The position numbers were made by a program, and so were the translations under genes. The notes below the pieces were generated by a model that saw only the letters and a list, made by a program, of their open reading frames with translations, did no database searches and was not told the origin of the DNA. Below are positions 12,501-22,980 of a stretch of 64,000 bases of DNA, in pieces. The DNA lies in the NCBI GenBank assembly GCA_949126835.1, contig OX421495.1, forward strand, positions 18,556,079-18,620,078, written 5' to 3'. The stretch's first letter is position 1. Every line of letters starts with the position of its first letter. Source of the DNA: Anisus vortex (Eukaryota > Mollusca > Gastropoda > Planorbidae).

Positions 12501-15500
12501 CGAAATTCCAACTATCTTTCAACCACCCTAATTATCTTTTGCATGTCAAAAACAAATAAAACACTTTTATTTGTAAACAGCTTTAAATGATAAGTGAATG
12601 ATGTTTCTACATTAGACCAGGGGTCGGCAACCTTTTGCTAACAGTGTGCCAAACTAAGATTTCTAAATCATTCATTGTGCCATGGCCTAAAAGTCAACAT
12701 GCTCTGTTATACTTTTATAAAAAAATGTGTATAGGACAATTGATATAACTCCGTAGCAAGACCAAGGCAAAAAGCAAAGGAGATTATATATAGAGAAAAT
12801 CGCTAAAGCGTTTAATATTTAATACAAAAGTAACGTGTTTGTGATTATCATTTTTTTTATTTTTCATTTATATCAAATACAAAATGTTATTACTAAATTT
12901 TCAAATTTATGGTAATTATTTTCCAAAGTTTATTATTTGCTAATCAAGATGAGGATTTAACAACTGCAAATGTTAATTATATTATGATCTCAATTTAACT
13001 GAGAAGTCTTTTTATTTATTTTCCTCCTGTGGGTATAGTTTTGATGAGAGCCAAGGCTGGGGGAAGGGGGTGTGACTAAGACTATATATCTTTGTCATAT
13101 TCATGTTCCTGTAAGACTATCATTAAGTGCAATAGATACCTAGTAATTATACAAACTGGGTAGTTAATGTCATGTTTAAAAGTATACATATAAATTATTT
13201 AGTCTTATAATATTTATATAATTTTCAAATACTTGTACAGTTTAATCATTTCAAAGTTATAAATTGTAAGCTATTTATTCTTTTTTTTTTTAAAAAAGAA
13301 ACAGTAGAAATATCAGCTGAAATAAAACAGATTAATTATCTCCCTTGAATTAAAAAAAAATGTTCGACATATGATGTTATAGTGATGCCAAACAAGTTAT
13401 GTATTGTAATATAACAAATAATACTGAGTAATTATTATTTCTTTATCCAACATTATAGTATTCATTACAAGATTTAATTATTAGATTTAGATGATTAAAA
13501 TAATTTACGTTGCACATTTGTAAATAAACATGTCCTTCGTTAAAGTGTTGTTTTGTCCATTTAATGTCAATTTGACAGTCTTGCCCATGATTAGAAAACT
13601 CCGCTTTGAGTGCTTCGATGCATCCCTGAAAAAGCCCAACTATATATCTTAATATATGCCTTAATATAGAGATGTACATGTAGTTAAATTTTTTGAAGTT
13701 GATTTCACGGCAAGATATGTCCAGTTTCAATGTAAATCCATTCAAGTGGTCATTGTATTGTAAATGCATGTTCAACTCATTGAAATGTGTCGCTATGTCA
13801 TTCAGAAACATCGACTTTAAAAGACAGTTTTCCCCATTCAGAACCTGAAAATGTTGTTGGTTTTGTATCAATAAAAGACACCTCTTGGAGGACTCTCGCG
13901 TGCCACTAAAAATAGCCCTGCGTGCCAAGATTGGCACACGTGCCTTAGGTTGCCGACCCCTGCACTAGACTACACTACACCATGTATATTTTTTCAATTA
14001 TTGGGGTATGTCCAATTTTTCAGGATATGATTACTATAACCACCTTCGACAACTGAAATAAAAAGACATCTACCGGTACCTACCTAGGCTCTTAAAATGC
14101 AATCTTAAAGAGTATTTTTATTAGCAAATGGATTATAAGTAGGCCTACCACAGTTTTATATTAAATTAAATAAAAATTGTGTATCTAAAAACTTTTCAGT
14201 TTAGACATTTTGATTTTAATGGTTTATGTCAATTTCAACTGCTGATTTGTAACATAAAAAAATTATTTACCACATACTACATACATCAAAGTTGATTTAA
14301 AAAAAAAAAGGATCATTAAATCATGAGTTGTCAACAAATCTGCCAATATTCAATAGCTTCAAAACTGGACCAAATTTTACAATTGTTTTATTTTCACTGT
14401 GCAATAAAAAAATGAGTGTTCCTACCTACTAGCCTACTACTTTTTACTATTAGTACTACTAGCAATTACTAAGTAAAAAGTAAAGTATCCTTTGGCTGGT
14501 GAAGCAGTGTTCACCAGTTTCTGTGGCCACGGCATACTAGAAGGCGGCAGTGTGGCCAGCACAATCCCAGGGTTAACAAGGACAACATTATAAGAGAAAA
14601 ACAGAACCATTGCTATGAAAATATATGTTACTTTTGTTTAGTAAGGCCAATGAAATGAGGTTGCCCACAAGTGCAAAACTAGGATAGGGCTACTAGGCTT
14701 GTGTTAAATACTACGAGGTCTTCGTTTGTACTATAAGTAATCGTTTATCTCTAACGTTGAACTTTCCTATCTGTCTCTCTTCATTCGTAACCTGAGGCAC
14801 TGTTTGTAGCCTGAGACATTTTTTTTCTATATTGTTGTTTGTAACCTGAGGAGTTAGTGACCTGAGGTACCTCTGTACTAATTAACTAGTATCATATACA
14901 TACCGTATATACTCGTGTATAAGTCGCACTGGTGTATAAGTCGCACCCCTAGTTCCCATGTGCAAGGCTAGTGTCCGCTGGCCAACTTGCATTCTCCAAT
15001 GCGGGACAGTCCGCCTGGAATCACCTCCCACTACAGCTTCGCCAGAGCCCTAGCTTCAAAACCTTCAGCAACTGACAGGTCGCGGGTTCTAGCCCTGCTA
15101 CCGACGGATCCCTGTCGCCCTGCAGGAGTTTTGGGCCTAGTTAACGTAATAATCTTCTATCTAGAAGGAACGTCTGTAAACTTATAAGAGCCGGCTGAAA
15201 ACTCCCCTATGTCACCCTCTGACCCTATGTGACACTGTGACTATGACACTATGTTATGTCTGTAACAGTATTTGCATGTAGGCCCCTACATAGATATTTT
15301 TTCATCTGTTGTTCGTTGTCTGTATTCTGTAACTGTCGTTAGCGCATAGAACTGTCATCAACGGGATATGCGCTTTACAAGCACTATTATTAATTCTCTA
15401 TATAAAATGATTACTAGAAAAATAGTGAATAATAAAAAATGTTTATAACAAAATTATAACCCACCATGTAAGAAACTGTTTCTTGGTCAGATTTGGGACT

Positions 15501-15590
15501 AATGGGCCTTGGGCATACAAAGCGAATATTTCCATTTGTTGAATTAAGAAAATTTGCTAAGATAATAAATAAAAGGGTTGCTCTATTCAT
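580..15590 (-). CDS. 15-exon secreted protein gene (576 aa), LPMO-like N-terminal half, duplicated beta-rich C-terminal half
   Basis: Coding exons on the minus strand, 5' to 3': 15590-15465, 12161-12056, 11655-11486, 10498-10381, 9820-9730, 9542-9443, 8695-8619, 8478-8340, 7374-7303, 6824-6675, 5032-4891, 4461-4400, 3853-3767, 2858-2730, 741-580. Each junction has AG/GT borders and the phases agree throughout, giving 1,731 nt with one stop. Residues 1-20 (MNRATLLFIILANFLNSTNG) look like a signal peptide, so the product is probably secreted. Residues 43-205 carry a CPRP start, a SPFRIVLL strand, an LLDHIPHN motif, PCQDCTLQLIQ (C159, C162) and YSSCARVRI. From memory these resemble lytic-polysaccharide-monooxygenase-like secreted proteins, but I see no N-terminal copper histidine. 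Residues about 391-430 and 457-505 look like two copies of a beta-rich CHRD-like unit ending in a GP motif. Many N-glycosylation sequons are present. The last exon is the least certain: the gene may splice on beyond the window edge. Function unknown. Confidence 0.75.
801..1812. repeat. 17-bp minisatellite, about 59 copies
   Basis: Tandem copies of GTGGAGGCAACTGATGT and its variant with CTCATGT, plus occasional GGAGACAACTGGTGT. It lies inside the last intron of the minus-strand secreted-protein gene. Seventeen is not a multiple of three, so the long open frames through it cycle every 51 bp and are artefacts. It ends in a poly-C tract near 1817. Confidence 0.97.
1995..2592. repeat. 42-bp minisatellite, about 14 copies
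   Basis: Near-identical 42-bp units starting ACTGATGTGTGAAATTAATT and continuing through a purine-rich GGGTGAGAGGGAGGTTGAA part. Variation is limited to GATGGG/GACGGG and TTGAAA/TTGTGA. It lies in the same intron as the 17-bp array and shares its AACTGATGTGTG core. The 42-bp unit keeps a 14-residue frame open on the minus strand for 248 residues, but that frame is not joined to the gene's exons. Confidence 0.97.
5271..6590. repeat. 40-bp minisatellite, exactly 33 units
   Basis: Units start CTAGTAGGCAAGTATTACAT and end in CATTTTACAAG or CATTTTACAAT. The 1,320-bp span is exactly 33 units of 40 bp with no length variants, only point changes such as GAAGTAGCC and TTATAAT. It fills most of the intron between exons 10 and 11 of the minus-strand gene. 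Confidence 0.97.
7754..8317 (+). mobile_element. MITE family A, copy 1
   Basis: A 564-bp element starting ATAGAGCGTTC and ending GCAAACGCCCTAT, which are imperfect inverted ends. Homologous copies lie at 39893-40402 (5' truncated) and 58855-59744 (reverse orientation, with another element inside). No transposase frame is visible, so it is non-autonomous. Its end lies 22 bp from the donor splice site of exon 8 of the minus-strand gene. Confidence 0.75.
9980..10250 (+). mobile_element. tRNA-derived SINE family 1, copy a
   Basis: A tRNA-like head with an A-box-like TGGTGGTCTAAAGG and a B box GGTTCAAATCC at 10035-10045. It is followed by a body shared with the copies at 29303 and 56120: GTGTCCCTGAGTCTACCCAG, CTGGCCACACAATTC, CCGTGGCCA and a tail after CAGACGGGGAT. 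It lies antisense in an intron of the minus-strand gene. The degenerate acceptor-stem region rules out a working tRNA. Confidence 0.8.
12618..13962. mobile_element. hAT DNA transposon copy 1, internally deleted, with 8-bp target duplication
   Basis: It begins CAGGGGTCGGCAACC and ends GGTTGCCGACCCCTG, typical hAT terminal inverted repeats. The flanks CATTAGAC (12610-12617) and CACTAGAC (13963-13970) are an 8-bp target duplication with one mismatch. At 1,345 bp it is too short for a full transposase. It lies in intron 1 of the minus-strand secreted-protein gene. Confidence 0.93.
13443..13937 (-). pseudogene. hAT transposase fragment (GTF2IRD2/ZBED-like type)
   Basis: A 164-codon open frame inside hAT copy 1. 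It includes LLKSMFLNDIATHFNELNMH and LKLDISC, matching from memory the central region of hAT transposases related to the vertebrate GTF2IRD2 C-terminal domain. It starts inside the terminal repeat and lacks the N-terminal zinc finger and most of the RNase-H-like catalytic core. It is therefore a relic and not a functional enzyme. Related shorter remnants occur near 26700-27060 and 42640-42930. Confidence 0.6.
14493..14575 (-). mobile_element. SINE family 1 fragment
   Basis: The complement of the SINE-1 body: GGCTGGTGAAGCAGTGTTCA, then CACCAGTTTCTGTGGCCACG and GTGTGGCCAGCACAAT. Only the 3' half is present, without the tRNA-like head. Confidence 0.7.
14955..15400 (+). mobile_element. LINE 3' end, interrupted by a SINE
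   Basis: It shares TAGTGTCCGCTGG, AATCACCTCCCACTACAGCT, AGCCGGCTGAA and AACGGGATATGCGCT with the better-preserved copy at 16100-16466, where the frame encodes a typical LINE C-terminal tail. A SINE-2 piece (15065-15187) has split it. The last part, with CTGTAACTGTCGTTAGCGCA, is the 3' UTR. Confidence 0.7.
15065..15187 (+). mobile_element. tRNA-derived SINE family 2 (5' truncated), inserted in the LINE
   Basis: It contains the B-box-like GGGTTCTAGCCCTGC, CCTGCAGGAGTTTTGGGCCT and a tail TCTTCTATCTAGAAGGAACG ending at a CTGTAAA. The uninterrupted LINE copy near 16300 lacks this block, which fixes its borders. The most complete relative is at 49088-49212 on the minus strand. Confidence 0.75.
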
Positions 15591-15881
15591 TTGAAATTAC
15601 TTTTTTTAATCGCTTGTTTTTCTAATCACTTGTTGTTTAATAATTTAACCCGGAAGAAAACGATTAATGGAAATTAAACGCTAAATTAAAGTTTCACTTT
15701 TTTAATCTCTATGGTAATCTCACTAAAAAGGCAAAAAGAACAATAAAAGGGTATATATTATATTAATGATTATATATTGTAGTAATATATTTTATCTTTT
15801 ATTTATTTTATATTATATGCTTCCCCTACCCGTGTTTTGAGTCAAGTCTTGCATTTTGATATGATTTAATAATACTTTAGT

Positions 15882-16100
15882 ACAGAGGTCGGCAACATTT
15901 TGATAATAGAGTGGCAAAGTAGGAATTTTAATTCATTCAGTTCAGCTCACACTGTGGTTCAGCGTGCCAAAAGCTTATTAAATGTTATCCTGATCCTCAG
16001 AATAAATATTGACACTATTTATATTCTGTGAAATGCTCTACCATATTTGTTATTATTTTTATAAGGTCATTTATATTTCGCCGTAGCATAGGACCAAGGC
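15882..16100 (+). mobile_element. hAT fragment (5' end of the GGTCGGCAAC family)
   Basis: It starts CAGAGGTCGGCAACATTTTG and continues with the GTGGCAAAGTAGGAATTTTA, TCATTCAG and GCTCTACCATATTTGTTATT segments that also follow the 5' end of hAT copies 1-3. It stops where the next LINE fragment begins. Confidence 0.6.
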
Positions 16101-16432
16101 CAAAAAATTACCTTCGCTCTTGTCTGGAGCTCTACACCCAGTCCCGCCCACTTCGTTCGGCTTCTGACGTGCTTAGGCCTAATCTGCGGATCCCTCGTGT
16201 GAGGCTAGTGTCCGCTGGGGAACGTTCATTTTCCTATGCAGGATCGTCCGCTTAGAATCACCTCCCACTACAGCTTCGCCAGAGCCCTAGCTATGACACC
16301 TTCAGGAGCCGGCTGAAGACTCACCTATTTCGTCATCAGAATTAGCGTACATATTTCGTTGTCTGTCTGTATTCTGTAACTGTCGTCAGCGCATAGAACT
16401 GTCACCAACGGGATATGCGCTATATAAGCACC

Positions 16433-16466
<34 letters not shown>
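16100..16466 (+). mobile_element. LINE 3' end with (TTA)n tail
   Basis: The frame around 16256-16330 reads NHLPLQLRQSPSYDTFRSRL followed by KTHLF, a typical C-terminal tail of non-LTR reverse transcriptases. The 3' UTR (CTGTAACTGTCGTCAGCGCA, AACGGGATATGCGCTATATA) ends in about ten TTA repeats, as expected for target-primed insertion. Only the last few hundred bases are present (5' truncated). Confidence 0.75.
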
Positions 16467-16467
<1 letters not shown>

Positions 16468-16733
16468 AAGTTAAGGCAAATTTTTAAGGCGCGTTACAGA
16501 GAAACCAAGCAGAAGTCAACACAAACATGTTAGATATTATGGGAGAGCGGGGCTATAGTTGTCATACTATTTTTTATAATTTATTACATATTTAAAAAAC
16601 GAATGGGTCGATTTTTGTATAATTTATATTAGAAGTATATTTATATAGTTGCTTAAAAAGTAGCTTTATACATCTTTAAACTATTCCAGAAATAAATATG
16701 ATCACTTTTTCAGAAGGCTCCAAGGTAGCCTAT

Positions 16734-16787
16734 GACAACTTGCCCCATGGGTGGAGCAAGTTGTCGTCCATGGAGGGGCAAGTTGTC
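16734..16787. repeat. Short inverted repeat, 13-bp arms
   Basis: GACAACTTGCCCC (16734-16746) pairs perfectly with GGGGCAAGTTGTC (16775-16787) around a 28-nt loop. A related GGGGCTATAGTTGTCAT lies near 16549. It may be the remnant ends of a DNA transposon. Confidence 0.6.
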
Positions 16788-17014
16788 CTGATAATGTTTT
16801 GTTTGAGATGTTAGCTTATACATCAAAATGAATTGGGAAAACTTTATAAAATATAGGCTACACTGAATGACGAAAACACGAATTTTATTAATAATTTGTT
16901 TTTATAAACTTCTATAATCATTCTTATTCACACAATGAAAGTCTGCAGGCACTTGTATTTTTACTGGAATTACTTTCCAAAATGCTAGGTCTGATAATTA
17001 CCTACGATGATACA

Positions 17015-17820
17015 ATTTTTAGAGCCTAATTTATCTAAGGCTTCCTGGACCGGGTATTTGAGAATCAGCCACGAGGGTAAGCTTAAGACTCTTGAATGCT
17101 TCTCTGTTCAAAAGGAGTGCCACTCCATTTTCAAGGATGTCTTCCTCATTTTCTTTTCCAGAGAAGACCAGAGTTTCACCAGTTTGAAATCTAGTTCCGC
17201 CAAAAGTGTTCCACCGTACTTCGCTTAGTCCCAGAATTTGCAGTTTGTAGTTAGCCATCCTTGCTCTATCTTATCTGCATTGCTGCAAGCTTGTCTGTGA
17301 ACTCTTGTAGTTCTTTGTTGCTTCCGGCTAACAGGTCGATATCATCAGCACATCGTAGATTTCACAGGGGTTTTCCACCAATGGAGATGGGTGGAAAGGT
17401 AATAGGCCTAATCACCGAGTGTTTCTTGCATGAAGTTTTCTAGGACGCTATTGAACAAGACTGCCGGACTCAAATGGACATCTTTAACAAGTCCCCCATA
17501 CAACCATTGAGTTGAACTGCACTGCTTGCTTGATTGTAGAATGCTTCTATTAACTGTACCAGTCCTTCTTCAATGTTGTAGCTTCTCATCACCTGCCATA
17601 GTCCCTCGTGCCAAACACGATCAAAGACATTCTTGAAGTCTATGAAGTTATGATGGAGTTCGCGTTGATGTTGCATGTGTTTTTCTATGAGCCAACGACA
17701 GTTCAAAATCCACTTAATTGTGCTTCTGCCTGGTCTGAAACCTGCCTGTTCTTCTGTCAGTAATACCTCAGCCACAGGTGTAAGACTGTTTAGGATATCA
17801 GCGGATATCTTTTAGCATTA
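17015..17820 (-). pseudogene. Scrambled LINE relic: reverse transcriptase piece followed by endonuclease start
   Basis: On the minus strand, 17820-17260 encodes reverse-transcriptase segments: EEQAGFRPGRSTIKWILNC, FIDFKNVFDRVWHEGLWQVM, and after frame damage RCADDIDLLAGSNKELQEF, which is the DD catalytic box. Immediately after it, 17258-17031 encodes the start of the apurinic endonuclease domain (MANYKLQILGLSEVRWNTFG). In an intact element the endonuclease comes before the reverse transcriptase, so two elements or two pieces have been joined head to tail. Stops and frameshifts make it non-functional. The wording of both domains is RTE-like, but the clade is my inference. Confidence 0.75.
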
Positions 17821-18229
17821 CCTTGCTGGGGTGGATGCATGATGAGACTGATTGTCCTAAAGTTTTGTCGATTAATTCTAAAAGAAATTGATGCGCAAGT
17901 AATTATACAAACTGGGTGGGTTAATCTAATGTTTAAAAAACTACATACGGTAAAACATGTTTAATAATTTGATAATTTTAAGCAAGATCAATAAAGTTGT
18001 GTGGCATTGATTATATTTTATATTAAAAATAAAGAAACAAAAAATATCAACGCTAAGAAAATGGCTTAATTATCTCCCTTTAGTTTAATTAACGTTTACA
18101 AATTTGGTATCAGTGACGCCTACGTATTAGATCTAGATCTATGTATTAGTCATTATTTGTTATAACAATTCTAGTATTATGGTATTCATTTAAAGATATA
18201 ATTAGATGAATACAATTATTTTACTTTGC

Positions 18230-18400
18230 CAACTTTAGCATTCATATCTCCCATGAGGATCAGTATATCTCTTTTGGGTATTTTATCCACTATACTTTGA
18301 AGTCTTATCTTATACATTACAGACGCTCCTTCTATAAAGAAGATTATTGCGTCCTACGCTCATCCGTGGTCCAAGTCTAGTCTTGCATTTTTATTAATGT
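18230..18400 (-). mobile_element. LINE endonuclease fragment plus SINE-2 tail
   Basis: 18310-18230 on the minus strand reads LQSIVDKIPKRDILILMGDM followed by NAKVG, the GDxN motif of AP-like endonucleases. It belongs downstream of the endonuclease start at 18996. Next to it, 18313-18390 carries the conserved SINE-2 tail (TTACAGACGCTCCTTCTATA, GAAGATTATTGCGTCCTACG). Confidence 0.65.
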
Positions 18401-18660
18401 TTTAAATGATGTTAGATTACTGGTTTTCCTGGTTTGTTCGGGCAACCCATTCCATACCCAAATGCCACTCGAGAAGAAAGAGTAGCCTACTTATATGCAC
18501 TTGTTTTGTCTTTATGTTTACCGAGCTTCGCAACATGTTGTTATTGGGTTGTATTTCTAATTAGAGTTTAATGCCTTATGTATTATTACTACTTTACTCT
18601 TTGCCCGTCTGTCCTCTAGTGTTTCTAGGTTTAGTGATTTGACTAATGATGTTACTCTTG

Positions 18661-19440
18661 TTAATTGGGAATATTCACTAGCCATGAACCTTCATAGAAT
18701 GCATCTTTATCTTCTTCGGGTGCAAGGTTGGTATGCGCAAAGCACATGATGTTGTGAACATTTTGGAATTTTGATAGAAATTTGGCTCTAATTATTCTGT
18801 CTGAAACTGGATCCCATTCCAGGAGACTATTGAATGCATCTCTGTTCAAAAGGAGTGCCACTCTATTTTCATGGGTGTCTTCCTCATTTTCTTTTCCAGA
18901 GGAGAGCAGAGTTTCACCAGTTTGAAATCTAGTTCCTCCAAAAGTGTTCCACCGTACTTCGCTTAGTCCCAGAATTTGCAGTTTGTAGTTAGCCATCTCT
19001 TTGGTGACTTAGGCACATCTGCCCGGATCTTTTCGCCGGTTTGCGTAGAGTGGTCGATCTTGTGGGATTCTGTTGACTTTCCCCACAAGGCTTCATAAAT
19101 CTCCTTTGTGGAGCTCTACTCTGGCCTCTGACTCATCTGACTGTGTTTTTGCAGATTTGCTTTGTTTTCAGATTCTATAACGGGTTTGTTTTTTTCATGG
19201 ACGGGTTGTTAGCCCTGTGCACAACCGTCTGAGAAGATTTCCTTTTCAGCTCTCTGGACAGCTGCCTTTTTTTTTTCGGGTAAGGTTCCCTAGCTTTTGT
19301 GGATCCCCCCACTTCCTGCAAGGTAGCAAGTTCTGAATTTGGTCCGCCCCTGGTATTTAATTTCCCCGGTACCTACCATCCACATCTGGTGGGCCTTCTC
19401 CTATCCGCCACCCGGGGAGGCGCTCGATCAAAGATCAGTA
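18661..19440 (-). pseudogene. LINE 5' region and endonuclease N-terminal part
   Basis: 18996-18661 on the minus strand is a 111-codon frame starting MANYKLQILGLSEVRWNTFG and containing LEWDPVSDRIIRAKFLSKF, both AP-endonuclease segments of RTE-like LINEs. The upstream stretch up to about 19440 is GC-richer and is probably the 5' UTR or upstream ORF of the same element. The frame breaks after the FYEG segment. The same start occurs at 17258, so there are at least two copies. Confidence 0.7.
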
Positions 19441-20042
19441 ACTACACACGAAAGAACACAAATTAAGCTTGAAAAAATATGAAATTGACAATCTTAATAA
19501 TAAATACCATCTCTGATGGCACAAGTCCAATGATGGGATCTTTGTACACAAACTTTCCTAAATTTTAACAGTCAACGTACAACATGAATTTCCTGACTTG
19601 CATTGAAATAATCAACTTGCTGTTATATCCAGCCGTTATATTCAGCCGTTATATCAAGCCACAAAATTGATCTTTTGGCCTTTGACGCTATAGCCATGCA
19701 GGTTTCGGAAAAGGGATTGAAGTGGATCAGAACTGGATTAAAAGACACGATTTCTTTCATCCTCTATTTCCCCTTCCTATAGCTTTGACCAAAAATTAGT
19801 TCGCGTCGTCAGCAAGTGAGAACAAAAGAAAATCACAGACTACAGATTTCGTCTAAAAGTGAAAAAAAAATAATTTAAACAAAACGAAAATAAAGAGAAG
19901 AAGTTTTAGCACAATTAGTAGGCTAACTATTTTGAATATCTCTAAATTTGTTTACATTCCAACAAAATTTGTAAAATTGTTCCGTTGACATCACAACAAA
20001 AAAAAACTGCACATTTATTGGAGCAGTGTAGAGCTAGTCTGC

Positions 20043-20490
20043 CCATAGACTATAATATACATGGACCGCTTGCTTTAGTTTTTTTCTGCTCTTATCTTCT
20101 TGTTTTGTAATTCCCCATTCTAAAAAAAGTAGTTGCGATACAAGTTCCGTTTTATTAAATCGCATTTTTTCGACTTTAAATGAATCTTTGTTCTACTATT
20201 ATTCCTATTATCATTGACTATAATAAGATGGACCGCTTGCTCTATTTTTAGAACTTATATTCTTTTTCCGTGCGCATACAATATTGATCTATAAATGTTT
20301 CCGCTGTATACAACTTTCGATTTCAATTTTACTTCAGAAAATCATAGAGATTAAATAAAACGGAACTAGTATAGAAACTAATTTATAGCAACTACTTTAT
20401 TTAGAATCGGGAATTCCGAAAATCAGTGTTTCAAGTCATCATATAGCAGAAATAGTAAAGCAAGCGGTGCATGTATATTATAGTCTATGG
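20043..20490. mobile_element. MITE family B, copy 1, with 5-bp target duplication
   Basis: Inverted ends CCATAGACTATAATATACAT and the matching ATGTATATTATAGTCTATGG, each followed inward by GGACCGCTTGCT or its variant. Flanks are TCTGC on both sides. A third copy of the end motif (GACTATAATAAGATGGACCG) sits inside near 20216, so the element may be a fusion of two copies. Its relative at 44305-44604 also has a 5-bp duplication. Confidence 0.85.
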
Positions 20491-20499
20491 TCTGCCTTT

Positions 20500-22980
20500 T
20501 CTTTTCCTGAGACTGGAATATGCCTTAAACATCATTAGATCTCATCTAGTATGTGGAATCGTAGAGTTTTAGGATCACCCTAAGGCAGTCACTTGATCAT
20601 TAGTCGGTATTTTCCTGGTTATTTCCCTTCCATTAAAATAGTATTTTAGTAGCCGCAAAACTAATTCGTCCATTGTCTTAATTAATTTATCTACTTTAAG
20701 AAAGATAGAAAGTAAACTGGAGGTGTGAGTTATGGAACTGATAATTAGTTAGCAATGTCAGACGATATCAGTGTCATCCCTCCAGCTTTTACATACACAG
20801 AAAATAACCGTTGATCGGGAGTCGGCTACCGCTCACACAGTCTATAGCGACTAGAGGAGGAATGGAAGTGGGGAGGGTGGGGGTTGGTGTAAAAACATGT
20901 CGCCAAAAAACCAGCCAAAGAGGCGTGCGCATGCCCTCTGCAGTGAGAGCTGATTCCGATGCCACGTCCGCCAGATGGCAGCACAACGTACCGTGGCTGA
21001 GCGCGCCAGAAAGTCTATCCTTCAAACAAAAAATAAGAATACATCTTTTTGAGTTGTTTATTGTATTGTGAAATATGACATATTAACGCAAGGTAACTAG
21101 ACACAATTCCTTGTATATTTTATAGTCTGGTTTAATGAATACGCAGCATTTCAACAGGATTATATGTTTTCAAAAGGATCAAATTCATGCATGGGTTAAT
21201 CTATTGGAAAAGATAAAATAGCTTTTTTTCCATATAATATGATATTGGACTAACCTTAGAGTCTCAACAAGAAGAGAAAACAACTAATACTTACAAAATC
21301 TACAATAAGAATAACTTTATTATTATAACTTCAAGGATTGTAACGTTCAAAAGGAATTACTGCAACTAACAACATCTACAGGATGAGCTGTTCACTTTTT
21401 CTCTAATTGAACTCTTTGTTACTCTTTCATTACTGATAGACTTAAACACTTGAGAAGTTTCCTGTTTTCTAAATGTCCAAAAGTCGTTAATTCGACTCAT
21501 TATGAGGTTTGTAGTTTTCTAACACATGAACACTTATCTTTTTTAAAATATAATTATTTCTTTATTAATCAGATAAAGGTAGCAATATTTTTTTATCAAA
21601 CATGCAAATGAATAGGTTCTGTGCGTATCATAGGCCTATATCACAATTTATTTTATCACTACTACTACTACTAAAGTATGTTATTAAAACCTGAATTTTT
21701 TATTAATTACTTCCTGGTCATAGTGTTTCCTCAATTTATAGCCATTCCTCTTTATTTAACCCGCGCCCATTAAGCGCTTAGCTAAATATTTTGCAATCTC
21801 ACAAGCTATGGTAACAACCACCTAACACTAAAATAAAAAGATTCCTTGTACCTACCAAGATATAGGACATAAAAATCTATTTTCAAAGATAAAACAGCCG
21901 GAATAGCGTCATTTAATAACCAATAAAACTGTCACATTAGAGAAAATTAATGAAAACAAATAACAACTTGAATAGAGTAGCCTCACGGATGGTCATTTCC
22001 GTCTCCAAGTTTGACATTTGCGATTTCGGAAAAGTTAATGAATAAACATTGACATTATTCATTATTCTGAATATATTAATTCAAGCTTTTTTTTTCTGTT
22101 GTTTCTGGTGTGTGTGTGTTGGGGGGGTCTTTGAAGGGGGTTGCTTAATGCACCCTGCATCCATTGCAAGTGAAAGCATTGTAATAGAAAAAATAAATAA
22201 AATGTAATATAAACAATTTGAAAACTACAGCCCTTTCCAAACGGAAATAAAATAACATTTATATAAAAAAAGACAACGGTCATGGGATTGATGATGATGA
22301 TGATGATAATAAATTAAGAGACAGCAATAATTTAAATAAATCTATAAAAGCTAGGCCACATGTAAATTACGATAATTTATATCTTTCGAGCTCAAACATT
22401 TATTTCAAATTTTTGGCATAGGTTGTTAATATTTCTTTTAGTTAATGCTTTTTCTTTCTAAGATCACTTTTTCTTTTGAACATTTACAAGATTGTGTGTC
22501 CAACAATCGGACGTGAATATAAAATGCTTTTAGTGCCTATGCACAAACATTGATGTTTCTTTTATTAAAGAAAAGAATTAGGCCTACCTTTCGCTTTAAC
22601 TTTTAAAACTTTTTATTAAACTATGCGTTTTTTGTTATTTTGATCACATGACCCCCTTTTTTTAAATTATTAATTTCATCACAATAGACCAACCCAGCTT
22701 TATGACTTTCTATTAAATGCCATTTATGCCTACAATTATATATTACAATTAATTTACGTTTTCATTATATCTTATACAATATATAAAAACGGTTAAGAGA
22801 AAGAATGTAATGGTAATGCCTGTTTTGTTTCTCACGTTTGGAAATACCATATTTTTTGCTATACCATTTTGAATATTCCTTTTCAATACTTTGCAAATAA
22901 CGACAGCAGTTATTAAAAAAAAATATATTTTGAATGCAGAATACAAATGGATACATTCCCTATGGTGACAGTTATCCTCC
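20500..22980. other. No gene recognised
   Basis: AT-rich sequence with short open frames only. It holds a GC-richer island (about 20810-21015), a (GAT)n run near 22290 and a G-rich tract near 22120. I see no coding exon with convincing splice borders. Confidence 0.5.

Noticed and set aside
20811..21071. 86-residue plus frame and its minus counterpart
   Set aside because: Overlapping open frames in a short GC-rich island with no recognisable feature.
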